64,000 nucleotides of DNA from Hahella ganghwensis DSM 17046 (lineage in GTDB: Bacteria > Pseudomonadota > Gammaproteobacteria > Pseudomonadales > Oleiphilaceae). The stretch is taken from contig NZ_AQXX01000130.1 of assembly GCF_000376785.1 (NCBI RefSeq), forward strand, positions 1-64,000. The letters are read 5' to 3'. Shown here in pieces: positions 48,420 to 56,627 of this stretch. Positions within the stretch are counted from its first letter, which is position 1; each line of letters begins with the position of its first letter. The translations under genes and the position numbers were made by a program. Under the pieces are notes generated by a model, which had not been told where the DNA came from, searched no databases, and saw nothing but the letters and a program-made list of their open reading frames with translations.

Positions 48420-48730
48420 TCATCATGATTCTGGCCGTTCTGCTCGGGCTGGAATTTCCAATAGTCCACATCTTGTCACGCTCGGAGTACCAGGGGCAGT
48501 GGACAAGCAGAAGCAGTGCTGCACCTGCAGATCGTGCAGTAACCGATAAGGCCCTGGCGCAGGAGACCGGATCCTGTTTGCTGATACACCTCAATGTTAA
48601 GTGTGATCTAAAACTCGCGGATGTGACTGATCAACAACCGTACTCAAGCATATTAAAAGGTTCTTTAAGTAAGCCAGTTGTGTTGTCCGGAGTCAGGACC
48701 GGGCAGCACAACCCTAAAACCTGGAGTTGA
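48416..48730 (+). CDS. Weak reading frame after recT
   Basis: 104 codons. The ATG overlaps the recT stop, as is common in this operon, and the first 20 residues look like a membrane segment (IIMILAVLLGLEFPIVHIL). The rest has unusual composition, and the end lies on top of the strong hairpin at 48677-48712. It may be a short real gene whose C-terminal part is overrun by regulatory sequence, or not coding. Confidence 0.3.
   Translation: MIIMILAVLLGLEFPIVHILSRSEYQGQWTSRSSAAPADRAVTDKALAQETGSCLLIHLNVKCDLKLADVTDQQPYSSILKGSLSKPVVLSGVRTGQHNPKTWS
48677..48712 (+). promoter_or_regulatory. 14-bp RNA hairpin with two G-U pairs before 48733
   Basis: GTTGTGTTGTCCGG (48677-48690) and CCGGGCAGCACAAC (48699-48712) pair completely as plus-strand RNA if two G-U pairs are allowed; on the other strand they would be A-C mismatches. 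The loop is 8 bases. No T run follows, so it is not a classical terminator. It lies 21 bp before the next start codon. Confidence 0.5.
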
Positions 48731-48732
48731 AG

Positions 48733-49185
48733 ATGAGCGATACAGAAGAAACCACACAAACAGAACAGACCCAGCTCAATGCAATTGAGTGGCTTGGCCA
48801 TGACCTGATGGCCATTGTTCTGGATGAAATGAAAGCCATGCCAGATGTGTGGCAAAAGCTTCCCGAATTTGAGCAAGGGGATGTGATCGACCGCGTTAGG
48901 GAGCGTGTTACAGAAGCTGCAGGTAAAGCTATCGCCCTGATCTCATCGAATGGATGCATGAAGGTGTCAGGGGTGCTGGAGAGCGTTCAGATCAAAGACA
49001 AAATCAAAGCGGTTTTGATCGTCGATAGGACAAATCAGTCAGACGCCCTTCAGGAATTATACGAATCAGCCGCTCAGCCTTGCCTGATAGTGATGGCAAC
49101 CCCTGATGCAGTACTTGGGGGGATGGATCAGATTCAAGCAGATCCAGATCAGCATGATCTCGAACTGGATGACGAAGCAGCGTAA
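48733..49185 (+). CDS. Acidic hypothetical protein of the recombination block
   Basis: 150 residues from the ATG at 48733 (GGAG 7 bases upstream). Helical and acidic (TQLNAIEWLGHDLMAIVLDE, EFEQGDVIDRVRERVTEAAG), ending in an Asp-rich tail (DQHDLELDDEAA). Ends before a terminator at 49194-49224. Highly acidic early phage proteins are sometimes DNA mimics or nuclease inhibitors, but no family assignment can be made. Confidence 0.5.
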   Translation: MSDTEETTQTEQTQLNAIEWLGHDLMAIVLDEMKAMPDVWQKLPEFEQGDVIDRVRERVTEAAGKAIALISSNGCMKVSGVLESVQIKDKIKAVLIVDRTNQSDALQELYESAAQPCLIVMATPDAVLGGMDQIQADPDQHDLELDDEAA

Positions 49186-49193
49186 GCCACGAT

Positions 49194-49224
49194 TCCCCCT
49201 TTGATTGTGTGGAGGGGGCTTTTT
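49194..49224 (+). terminator. Second internal terminator in the pL operon
   Basis: CCCCCT...AGGGGG with a 12-base loop is followed by CTTTTT. Next comes TACAGGAGAAATAA, nearly the same leader as after the terminator at 45416-45447. A transcript must read through to reach the Rad50-like ATPase, methylase and integrase genes. Confidence 0.75.
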
Positions 49225-49239
49225 CTACAGGAGAAATAA

Positions 49240-49449
49240 ATGATCACTACGGATTTTTATTTGAAGCTGATTGACCCGACCGGGCGTCATAGTCCAGTTA
49301 TCACCCATCACCGTGTCTGGAATCGAGATCGCTTTATAGCAGCCCAGAAGCGTTACCACGAGGACAAAAAGCGTGGTGATGAAATTCGAGTGGTTTCTGA
49401 GGTTAGCGAAACCGAATACCTGGCACTGAAGCGTGGGAAGGCTGCTTGA
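49240..49449 (+). CDS. Small basic hypothetical protein
   Basis: 69 residues, ATG with AGGAGAAATAA upstream. The protein is basic and strand-helix (DFYLKLIDPTGRHSPVITHH, RFIAAQKRYHEDKKRGDEIR). It is the first gene after the second internal terminator, and its stop lies 1 bp before the next start. Not recognised. Confidence 0.5.
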   Translation: MITTDFYLKLIDPTGRHSPVITHHRVWNRDRFIAAQKRYHEDKKRGDEIRVVSEVSETEYLALKRGKAA

Positions 49450-49450
49450 T

Positions 49451-49654
49451 ATGAAGAAGCTAACCGCAGATGAGTTCAACGAGAAGTTCCACGAGGGACA
49501 GCCTGTCTATTTCGATAACGATTTCGGGCAAGCCGAAGAGTGCTACCTCAGATCTGAAGCCTGGGAACTGGGACATGGTGAACCGGTAGTAAAGGTCACC
49601 GGTCGGACTGGGGGAGTGTTGTGCGAACGGATCAGACCAAGGGTGGAAGGATGA
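49451..49654 (+). CDS. Small hypothetical protein
   Basis: 67 residues from the ATG at 49451, 1 bp after the previous stop. TADEFNEKFHEGQPVYFDND and EPVVKVTGRTGGVLCERIRP suggest a small beta-barrel-like fold. The end overlaps the ATPase gene's start by 4 bp. No motif allows a functional call. Confidence 0.45.
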   Translation: MKKLTADEFNEKFHEGQPVYFDNDFGQAEECYLRSEAWELGHGEPVVKVTGRTGGVLCERIRPRVEG

Positions 49655-51375
49655 AAATATCTCACATCAAAGTCGAGAATTTCCTGGGCATCCAGCGCGT
49701 AGATGTAGAGTTGGTATCGCCTATCACTGTGTTTGCCGGTCCCAACGGTGCCGGTAAGTCATGTTTTCAGAACGCCATCCGGAGCGCGCTCACTGGCTTC
49801 ATGCCTCGCATCGATAAAAAGAAAGAGGCTAAGCAACTGGTGAAGGATGGGGCCAAAAAGGGATCTGCAGAGGTCACTATCAATGGTGAGAAAAGCACTA
49901 TTGAAGTGCCATCACTAAAAGGTGTTCACGGTTCTGTATTCGATAACCCGGCCATCAGTTACGTTATCAATCCCGCCAGTTTTGCTGGTGCCAGTGCAGA
50001 TGAGCGGCGGACATCTCTATTTGAGATAACCGGTGTGAATCCAGACACCAACAACATCAAAGAGCGCATGGAGCAGCGTGGTTGTGACATGAAACTGGCA
50101 GCCTACGTAATCCCCTTGTTGAGATCTGGCTTCCCTGAAGCCCACAAAGAAGCCAAGGATAAAGCCAGCGAAGCTCGGGGGGCGTGGAAATCTGTCACCG
50201 GTGAGACATACGGGAGCCAGAAGGCTGAGGGGTGGGAGCGTGAGTGTCCCGCTGCGGTCGATGAAGACCGCCTGGAACAGATGGAGAACCGAATGGCCGT
50301 AGTTCTCCATGAGGTGGGGGAGAAGGGTAGAAAGATTGGCGGATTGCAGGGCTTGAAACTCCAGGCACAGGATGAGCAGGCCATAGTGAGCAAGCTCCAA
50401 GAAATTGCCGATCAGTATGAGACCATTCATACCCAATATCTTGCAGCGCACAAAAGGAGCTCAAAGTGTGCGTCTGACCTGAACACCCTGAAAAGAAAGG
50501 TCATGACCGGGGATGATCTAACCATCCTTGAATGCCCTCACTGCCAAGGCAAGGTCGCCCATGTATCAGATAGCTTGGTTGCTTACCAGGATCCTGCAGA
50601 TGTAGATCCAGCCGTACTGGCTGAATACGAGGAACTGAAACAGGAAGCTGAAAGAGCATACGAACTGGCAAATGAGCTATCCCTGGAATTGGACCGATCA
50701 AAGCGCGCCCAGGATGAGCTGAGTAATCGACCCAGAATAGAAGTAGTGACGGACGAACAGATCGCAGCCTTGGATGCTGAGGCTTCTGCTCTGATGGAGG
50801 AACATGATCTGCTTCACGAGGATCTGAAAGCTGCAAGGGCAGAAAAGCTGGAGTATGAACTGGCGGTCAATGCCAACCGTCGAGCTGCTGAAAGCCACGA
50901 ATTGGTGAAAGCCTGGAGTGAAATTGCTGATGCTCTGGCACCTGATGGCATCCCGAGCGAGATCCTTGGGGAGGCAATCAAGCCAATAAATGATCGTCTG
51001 AAGGTTTCAGCAGCAGGTACCGAGTGGATGACGCCACGTATTCACGCCGATATGAGCATCACCGCAGACGGCAGACTCTACCATCTGCTTTCTGAGTCCG
51101 AGCAATGGCGTGTCGATGTCCTGATCGCCGAAGCATTTAGTCATGTGAGCGGGCTCAAGTTCCTGGTGATCGACAGATTCGACGTTCTCCACCCATCACT
51201 ACGCTCAAGCCTGATTAATTGGCTGGCCGACATAGCAGGATCTGGGCAGATCGACTCCGCAATTGTCCTGGGAACTCTCAAGAAACCGACCGCCACCATC
51301 GAGGGCGTTATGTCCTCTTTCTGGATTGAAGGCGGCGTCCTAACTACTCAAAAACAGGAGCAACAAGCAGCATGA
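49651..51375 (+). CDS. Rad50/SbcC-like ATPase with zinc hook
   Basis: 574 residues from the ATG at 49651. It shows KISHIKVENFLGIQRVDVEL typical of SMC-like ATPases and Walker A AGPNGAGKS (29-37). A central coiled coil contains CPHC (295-298), the two-cysteine zinc hook of Rad50. A Walker-B-like FLVIDRFDVL lies near 504-513, where the catalytic acid of the usual DE pair is replaced by Arg. The ATPase would hold or process DNA ends together with the exonuclease encoded immediately after. The short coiled coil makes it a minimal Rad50 relative. Confidence 0.85.
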   Translation: MKISHIKVENFLGIQRVDVELVSPITVFAGPNGAGKSCFQNAIRSALTGFMPRIDKKKEAKQLVKDGAKKGSAEVTINGEKSTIEVPSLKGVHGSVFDNPAISYVINPASFAGASADERRTSLFEITGVNPDTNNIKERMEQRGCDMKLAAYVIPLLRSGFPEAHKEAKDKASEARGAWKSVTGETYGSQKAEGWERECPAAVDEDRLEQMENRMAVVLHEVGEKGRKIGGLQGLKLQAQDEQAIVSKLQEIADQYETIHTQYLAAHKRSSKCASDLNTLKRKVMTGDDLTILECPHCQGKVAHVSDSLVAYQDPADVDPAVLAEYEELKQEAERAYELANELSLELDRSKRAQDELSNRPRIEVVTDEQIAALDAEASALMEEHDLLHEDLKAARAEKLEYELAVNANRRAAESHELVKAWSEIADALAPDGIPSEILGEAIKPINDRLKVSAAGTEWMTPRIHADMSITADGRLYHLLSESEQWRVDVLIAEAFSHVSGLKFLVIDRFDVLHPSLRSSLINWLADIAGSGQIDSAIVLGTLKKPTATIEGVMSSFWIEGGVLTTQKQEQQAA

Positions 51376-51965
51376 GATGCATTTTTGCGTATGACACCGA
51401 AACAACTGGAATCCCAGACTGGAAATCGCCATCAGGTGCTGAGCACCAGCCCCATATTGTTCAACTGGGTGCCGTTCTGGCCGACCTGGACAGCAGGAAG
51501 ATCATTAAAACCTTGGATCTGATCATCAAGCCAGATGGTTGGACCATCCCACAAGAAACTATCGACGTTCATGGGATCACAAATGAGCAGGCCATGGATG
51601 AGGGCATCCCAGAAGATGAGGCACTAAACCAGCTGCTTTCGCTCTGGGGTGGCCATCTCCGTGTGGCTCACAATCGAACGTTTGACCAGCGGATCGTCCG
51701 GATTGCCTGTAAGCGCTACAGCACGGAGGCGGTAACCGAAGCATGGGCAGACAAAGATAGCCATGAATGCTCGATGTTGATGGCCAAGCCGATCATGCAA
51801 CTGACGCCAAAGAATCGCTATGGGTTCAAGCCACCAAAGCTGGAGGAAGCCTACCGGTTCTTCACCGGGAATGAACTCCAGAACGCTCACAGCGCGCTGC
51901 CGGATGCGATGGGGTGCCTTGAGGTCTATTTCGGGATTCAGGATCACCTGAAGAAAGCTGCTTAA
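51372..51965 (+). CDS. DnaQ-like DEDD 3'-5' exonuclease
   Basis: 197 residues. Exo I: FAYDTETTG with Asp8 and Glu10. Exo II: AHNRTFDQR with Asp105. Exo III: NAHSALPDAMG with His173 and Asp178 (DEDDh type). The whole RNase T-like fold is present and no polymerase domain is attached. Coupled by overlap to the Rad50-like gene, the pair resembles an SbcCD-like unit in which a DEDD nuclease replaces SbcD. It probably trims DNA ends for RecT-mediated recombination. Confidence 0.9.
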   Translation: MRCIFAYDTETTGIPDWKSPSGAEHQPHIVQLGAVLADLDSRKIIKTLDLIIKPDGWTIPQETIDVHGITNEQAMDEGIPEDEALNQLLSLWGGHLRVAHNRTFDQRIVRIACKRYSTEAVTEAWADKDSHECSMLMAKPIMQLTPKNRYGFKPPKLEEAYRFFTGNELQNAHSALPDAMGCLEVYFGIQDHLKKAA

Positions 51966-52024
51966 CCAGTCCCAGCAGGAACCTTCCGCACGGAAGCGGT
52001 TATTTTGAAGGCGAGGAATAACAA

Positions 52025-53695
52025 TTGAGTACAGTAGAAATAACGCACTTCCATTTATTCTGCGGCTGTGGCGGGGGCGCGAAAGGGTTTAACCAAGCCA
52101 ATCCCAGAATAACCGGACTTGAAGGTAAGTATCGTTGTCTTGGTGGTATTGATGTTAACCCGTTAGCGTTGGAAAACTTCAAGTTGCTGACCGGTGTCGC
52201 TGGCACCGTAATGGACCTCATGAACCGTGATCAATACATTGCTTTTCATGGCTCTGAACCCCCGCCAGAGTGGAGGGAGGCGACTCCAGAAGATATCCGG
52301 AAAGCGGCTGGTAATGAACGACCAAACATAGGCTTCACATCATCGCCATGTAAAGGTTTATCTGGGCTGCTGTCACAAAAGTTGAGCCTTACTCCGAAGT
52401 ACCAAGCTCTCAACGAGTTAACGTTGCGTGGTACTTGGCTAATGATGGAAGCCTGGGCAGACGATCCCCCAGATATGTATCTCTTTGAGAACGTCCCCCG
52501 GATACAGAACAGAGGTCGACATCTACTCGACAAAATAAATGCCATCCTAAAGCATTTTGGTTATGCCGTATCCGAGACTGTTCATGACTGTGGGGAGCTT
52601 GGAGGTCTCGCGGAGAGTCGCAGGCGCTTCTTGTTAGTTGGTCGCCACACCGAAAAAGTACCGCCATTCCTGTATGAGCCGCCAAAACGCTCACTTAAAC
52701 CGGTTAGCTCTGTACTGGAAAAAATGCCAATGCCAGGCGATGAAACAGCCGGTCCAATGCATAGAATCCCGAATCTACAGTGGAAAACATGGGTACGATT
52801 GGCCTTTGTCGAGGCCGGAAAAGATTGGAGAAGTCTCAATCGACTTAACGTTGAAAACGGTAATCTAAAAGATTACCTGATCGTGCCGGAATACAGAGCT
52901 GGGTATTGCGGCGTGAACAAATGGGAGGAGACTGTGGGCACAATCGCTGGCAGATCAAACCCAACAAATGGAGCTTTCTCAGTAGCTGATCCTCGATACG
53001 CCGGCAAAGACTATGGTGCATACGGGGTGGTTGATTACGGCTCACCTACTGGCACGATCACCGGCCAACGATCACCCGGGCAAGGTCGATTTGCAGTTGC
53101 GGATCCGCGCCCCACCAACCCATTCAGGGGCGGAAAATATCGTATCACCCGATTTGATGAGGCTGCCGGGACGATCATTGCAGGCAGCACTACCGGCCAG
53201 GGTGCATTCGCTGTCGCTGATCCCCGACCAAATCTACACCGCAGTAAAGGTGATAATTACCTAACAGCCGGTCACTACGGCGTAATACCTTGGGACGCAT
53301 CCACAGGCGCTGTATCAGCTGCCGCTGGACACGATAACGGGCGCTGGTCTGTGGCTGATCCAAGACTGCCAGAACCCAACGACAAGCTAATAGCCATGAT
53401 CATCAGCATGGACAACACCTGGCATAGACCATTCACCACGCTTGAGCTGGCTTGTATCCAATCCCTGATCGATCCAGAGGAAGACATCATCCAGTTTGCA
53501 GGCAAGAGCGACAGCGCCCACAGGGAACAGATCGGCAATGCGGTCCCCAGTGCAGCCGCCAAGGCCATTGCAGAAACCATGGGGGAAACCCTTCTGTTGG
53601 CCTGGACAGGGGAAACGTTTGTGCTGTCAGCCAATTCAGTATGGGTCAAGCAAATCAAGGCGGGGCTTTCTCTGCCGCAGGAGGTGACTGCATGA
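52025..53695 (+). CDS. C5-cytosine DNA methyltransferase with repeated target-recognition region
   Basis: 556 residues. TTG start, with GAGG 8-9 bases upstream; no better ATG exists near the conserved front. Motif I LFCGCGGGAKGF (11-22), motif IV with catalytic Cys109 in TSSPCKG, ENV motif (E155), ESRRRFLLVG (about 197-206) and C-terminal REQIGNAVP. Between about 295 and 448 lie four repeats ending in VADPR (321, 359, 398 and 444), each with a G-T-I-x-G-like core. These occupy the target-recognition place. It makes m5C; target unknown. No nuclease partner is present, so it is a solitary, anti-restriction type enzyme. The next gene overlaps by 4 bp. Confidence 0.88.
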   Translation: MSTVEITHFHLFCGCGGGAKGFNQANPRITGLEGKYRCLGGIDVNPLALENFKLLTGVAGTVMDLMNRDQYIAFHGSEPPPEWREATPEDIRKAAGNERPNIGFTSSPCKGLSGLLSQKLSLTPKYQALNELTLRGTWLMMEAWADDPPDMYLFENVPRIQNRGRHLLDKINAILKHFGYAVSETVHDCGELGGLAESRRRFLLVGRHTEKVPPFLYEPPKRSLKPVSSVLEKMPMPGDETAGPMHRIPNLQWKTWVRLAFVEAGKDWRSLNRLNVENGNLKDYLIVPEYRAGYCGVNKWEETVGTIAGRSNPTNGAFSVADPRYAGKDYGAYGVVDYGSPTGTITGQRSPGQGRFAVADPRPTNPFRGGKYRITRFDEAAGTIIAGSTTGQGAFAVADPRPNLHRSKGDNYLTAGHYGVIPWDASTGAVSAAAGHDNGRWSVADPRLPEPNDKLIAMIISMDNTWHRPFTTLELACIQSLIDPEEDIIQFAGKSDSAHREQIGNAVPSAAAKAIAETMGETLLLAWTGETFVLSANSVWVKQIKAGLSLPQEVTA

Positions 53696-54510
53696 GACTC
53701 TCCAGAGACCAGATAGAAGCCAACCTCAAGCAGGAAACCAACAGAATCCAGGCTGAAGGCATGGATGCAACGATTCAACGGCTTGTAAATGAAGGCGCTC
53801 TCTTTGTCTCAAACCATTCTGGTGGGAAAGATAGCCAAGTCATGCTGATCAAGCTCTTGGAGCTGGTTCCCAAACACCAGCTGATCGTTATTCATGCGTC
53901 GCTGGGGAAAATGGAATGGCCGGGAGCTTTGGAGCATGCTGAGAAGCAAGCGACCGAGGCCCAACTACCTTTCATCGTTGCCACTGCCAGCAAAACCCTG
54001 TTTGAGATGGTTGAGAGACGATATAAGGCCAGACCGGAAGTGCCCAGCTGGCCATCATCCGCAACCAGGCAATGCACCAGTGATCTGAAGCGTGGCCCCA
54101 TTCAGAAAGAGGTTCGCCAATACGCTAAGCAGAACGGCTTTACAAAGATCGTCAACTGCCTTGGCTTACGCGCAAAGGAGTCAACCGGAAGGGCCAAGAA
54201 AAAGCCTTTAACCCTTAACGTTAAGGCCAGCACTAACGTTGCAACCTGGTATGAATGGCTACCAGTACATGAGCTAACGAAGTATGAGGTATTCGCAGAG
54301 ATCGCCAGATCCGGTCAAAAACCCCACTTTGCTTACACCATTGGAAATGATCGACTGAGCTGCATTTTCTGTCTATTTGGCAGTGAGAATGACATCAAAA
54401 ACGGGGCAAGGCATCACCCCAAGCTGCTGAGTGAGTACGACTCCCTGGAAAAGAAAACCGGCTACACCATGCACATGAGCCGGATCCCACTCGTTGAAAT
54501 TGCATCTTGA
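53692..54510 (+). CDS. PAPS-reductase/DndC-like ATP-pyrophosphatase
   Basis: 272 residues. PP-loop SGGKDS (43-48), a conserved GLRAKES (158-164), and cysteines at 128, 156, 224 and 227 (RQCTSDLK, CIFCLFG) that could hold an Fe-S cluster. The fold is shared by sulfate-assimilation reductases and DndC, which activates sulfur for phosphorothioate DNA. No DndA, B, D or E partner is seen. It is translationally coupled to the C5-methyltransferase. Phages often carry this gene beside methylases; DNA or nucleotide modification is plausible but not proven. Confidence 0.8.
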   Translation: MRLSRDQIEANLKQETNRIQAEGMDATIQRLVNEGALFVSNHSGGKDSQVMLIKLLELVPKHQLIVIHASLGKMEWPGALEHAEKQATEAQLPFIVATASKTLFEMVERRYKARPEVPSWPSSATRQCTSDLKRGPIQKEVRQYAKQNGFTKIVNCLGLRAKESTGRAKKKPLTLNVKASTNVATWYEWLPVHELTKYEVFAEIARSGQKPHFAYTIGNDRLSCIFCLFGSENDIKNGARHHPKLLSEYDSLEKKTGYTMHMSRIPLVEIAS

Positions 54511-54519
54511 GGTGAAACC

Positions 54520-55101
54520 ATGATCGATTCTAAACAACCAGAGTTCACTGAAATCCAAGTCGATATTGCTATACGTTGCGGCATCCCTCAGAAAGCACCA
54601 GGAATAACCCACAAGAATAGTCCCGGGCTGGCAGTTGTAATGGTGAATTTCGGCCTTTTTAACGTTACCCACATTCCCACCGGGATGTCTCTTTCAACCC
54701 CGTATGAAAGGCACAGTAGTGCATTGCTGATAATGAGCGAGTTCGCACTTATAGCCCATGCCAATGGCTTTAAGTGGGATGAGCTTAATACTTTAGAAGA
54801 AGCTCGGGAGCGAATATCTCAACTTCGTGATGAGCCTGTTCCATTCCCGAACGCAACCAGTACATCCCAAGGAGTAACCAGGCCGCAAACAATCAGTGAA
54901 TGGGTGAATCTATCTCGCAGCTTTTTTGATGAGTTTCCGTGGGAAGAAATAGATCCATACCAGCTGGCACGCGAGAACCTTTCTAAGTGTGGAGAGCAAA
55001 TACCGAATGATTGCTGCTGCGGGGAGTGTGACGAAGCTTATCGTTTGTGCCCCGTACACAAAACAGATCCAGATGACCTGAAAGTGGGAGGGACTGAGTG
55101 A
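54520..55101 (+). CDS. Hypothetical protein with C-terminal cysteine cluster
   Basis: 193 residues, ATG 9 bp after the PAPS-reductase-like gene. A mixed fold for 150 residues (GLAVVMVNFGLFNVTHIPTG, ALLIMSEFALIAHANGFKW) is followed by a Cys cluster (CGEQIPNDCCCGECDEAYRLC as two pieces). The cysteine spacing would suit zinc binding. Not recognised. Confidence 0.5.
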   Translation: MIDSKQPEFTEIQVDIAIRCGIPQKAPGITHKNSPGLAVVMVNFGLFNVTHIPTGMSLSTPYERHSSALLIMSEFALIAHANGFKWDELNTLEEARERISQLRDEPVPFPNATSTSQGVTRPQTISEWVNLSRSFFDEFPWEEIDPYQLARENLSKCGEQIPNDCCCGECDEAYRLCPVHKTDPDDLKVGGTE

Positions 55102-55592
55102 TGGCCAAGTACACTCAAGGCATCTGTGCCGATGGCGCCGCAATAGTGAAAGACGGGAAGAGGATGACTATTGAGGAAATACTGGGAGAGCTCAACAGTC
55201 AGGCATCAACAACGATAGCTGGCTCCATGTCCGAAGAAACATACTTTCAGGTAGGGGTGCATCTCGTTGAGAGCGGAGAAGGATATTACAACATGAACCC
55301 TGCAGACATGAAGCAAGAGGTTGACCAGATACTAAATATCATAGCGGAGTCCGGGAAACCATCGAGCGCCGCAGCCGTACCCTTAGCTAGTAAGCACACT
55401 GGGATGAGAGTCAGCGCCCCCGGCATCCTTAATCGCGTTGGCGGGAGGCTCAAGCCTGGAGCTCAAGAAATGCTGCGGCATCTGCAGGAGGTATCAGAAC
55501 GGTACTACTCCGGAGATCTGAAGGCTGTTGATGAGTTTTTCCAGTTGTATTGCCTGGATGACACAAGGCCTGAAACAACGGAGGGCGTGTGA
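55101..55592 (+). CDS. Hypothetical protein
   Basis: 163 residues from the ATG at 55101, overlapping the stop of the preceding gene. The opening (YTQGICADGAAIVKDGKRM) and helical middle (NMNPADMKQEVDQILNIIAE) give no known motif. Its stop overlaps the next ATG. Probably in the same early transcript. Function unknown. Confidence 0.45.
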   Translation: MAKYTQGICADGAAIVKDGKRMTIEEILGELNSQASTTIAGSMSEETYFQVGVHLVESGEGYYNMNPADMKQEVDQILNIIAESGKPSSAAAVPLASKHTGMRVSAPGILNRVGGRLKPGAQEMLRHLQEVSERYYSGDLKAVDEFFQLYCLDDTRPETTEGV

Positions 55593-56506
55593 TGACCGAT
55601 ATTTTTGAAACTCTCGGTAAAAGAGATGAGCGCCCTATGAATGGTGGCTGGGCCCCCGGTTATTACACGAACAAATGCTCAACTTGTGGTTCTGAATTCA
55701 TCGGCGATAAAAGAGCGATCACATGCGCTGACTGTGCCTACGCCAAAGAGCGACCAATCCTATTCAACGGCGAAATGGTCAGAGCAATTCTGGATGGCCG
55801 GAAAATTCAAACACGAAGAATCATGAAGGTACAGCCACCATGTGCCAGTTATCAAATGTTGAGAATTGTTGACAGCACTGGTCCAAGAAGTGAGCGAGGA
55901 AAACTTCACTGGGCGCAATTGAATGAAAACAAAACTCAAGTTATTGATTCAGATCACAGGCTGTTTACGTGCCCTTTTGGTGAGATTGGCGACAGGCTTT
56001 GGGTGAGGGAGACTTGGGCAACTGTGAATACAGAAAGCGGTCCAGCTCTGGCCTACAGAGCCGACAGCGATGTAATACCGTGGCGTGAGTTTTGTGACAC
56101 CACTTGTGATGATGGTTCAATGGATTACGAGAAGTACCCTGGTGATTATTGCATGTGGTGGTCTGACTTGTTTGATGGTGCAGATGGCCATAAATGGAAG
56201 CCCTCAATCCACATGCCAAGATGGGCCAGCCGTATCACCCTCGAAATTACTGATATTCGGGTGGAGCGTTTGCTGGACATTACGGAAAGAAACGCCAGGT
56301 TAGAGGGGCCTAAACCTCACCATCTTTCTAATGAATGGGGTGGCGTCGAACCTCACCCGGACTCCACCAAAAAATCACCACATTGGAGATGGTTTGCAAG
56401 CGCTATCAATGCCTTTTTGAGTCTGTGGGAATCTATTTATGGAACAGGAAGCTTGAATGCAAATCCCTGGGTCTGGGTGATTGAGTTCAAGAGGGTGGGG
56501 ATATGA
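55592..56506 (+). CDS. Phage ASCH-like protein with N-terminal zinc ribbon
   Basis: 304 residues. An N-terminal zinc ribbon (CSTCGSEF, TCADCAY). Then the hallmark sequence of a common phage family related to ASCH/PUA RNA-binding folds: FNGEMVRAILDGRKIQTRRI (about 51-70), FGEIGDRLWVRETW, SIHMPRWASRITLEITDIRV, ERLLDITERNARLEGP, and ANPWVWVIEFKR. Related proteins occur in many proteobacterial phages near recombination genes; the family is thought to bind RNA or nucleotides. A four-bp overlap connects the next gene. Confidence 0.75.
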   Translation: MTDIFETLGKRDERPMNGGWAPGYYTNKCSTCGSEFIGDKRAITCADCAYAKERPILFNGEMVRAILDGRKIQTRRIMKVQPPCASYQMLRIVDSTGPRSERGKLHWAQLNENKTQVIDSDHRLFTCPFGEIGDRLWVRETWATVNTESGPALAYRADSDVIPWREFCDTTCDDGSMDYEKYPGDYCMWWSDLFDGADGHKWKPSIHMPRWASRITLEITDIRVERLLDITERNARLEGPKPHHLSNEWGGVEPHPDSTKKSPHWRWFASAINAFLSLWESIYGTGSLNANPWVWVIEFKRVGI

Positions 56507-56625
56507 AGATTACCAAACCGAAGATCAAAGAAAAGTGCCCCCACTGTGGGGCAAAGTGGAAGGGGGATGGCTGGACTCTCATTTGTCCGGCCTGCGGTAA
56601 AGTAGTACTGAGAGGGAATCTGTGA
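56503..56625 (+). CDS. Tiny zinc-ribbon protein
   Basis: 40 residues, ATG at 56503 overlapping the previous stop. KCPHCGAK...CPACGK gives two CxxC pairs separated by 15 residues, a minimal zinc ribbon. The ATG follows GAGGGTGGGG, a usable ribosome site. The small size and conserved metal site argue for a real gene that binds nucleic acid or a protein partner. Confidence 0.55.
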   Translation: MKITKPKIKEKCPHCGAKWKGDGWTLICPACGKVVLRGNL

Positions 56626-56627
56626 AA

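Noticed and set aside
53692-54510. Full Dnd phosphorothioation system
   Set aside because: Only a DndC-like gene is present; no DndA, DndB, DndD or DndE homologue is adjacent. The Rad50-like ATPase at 49651 is coupled to an exonuclease and is not convincingly DndD.
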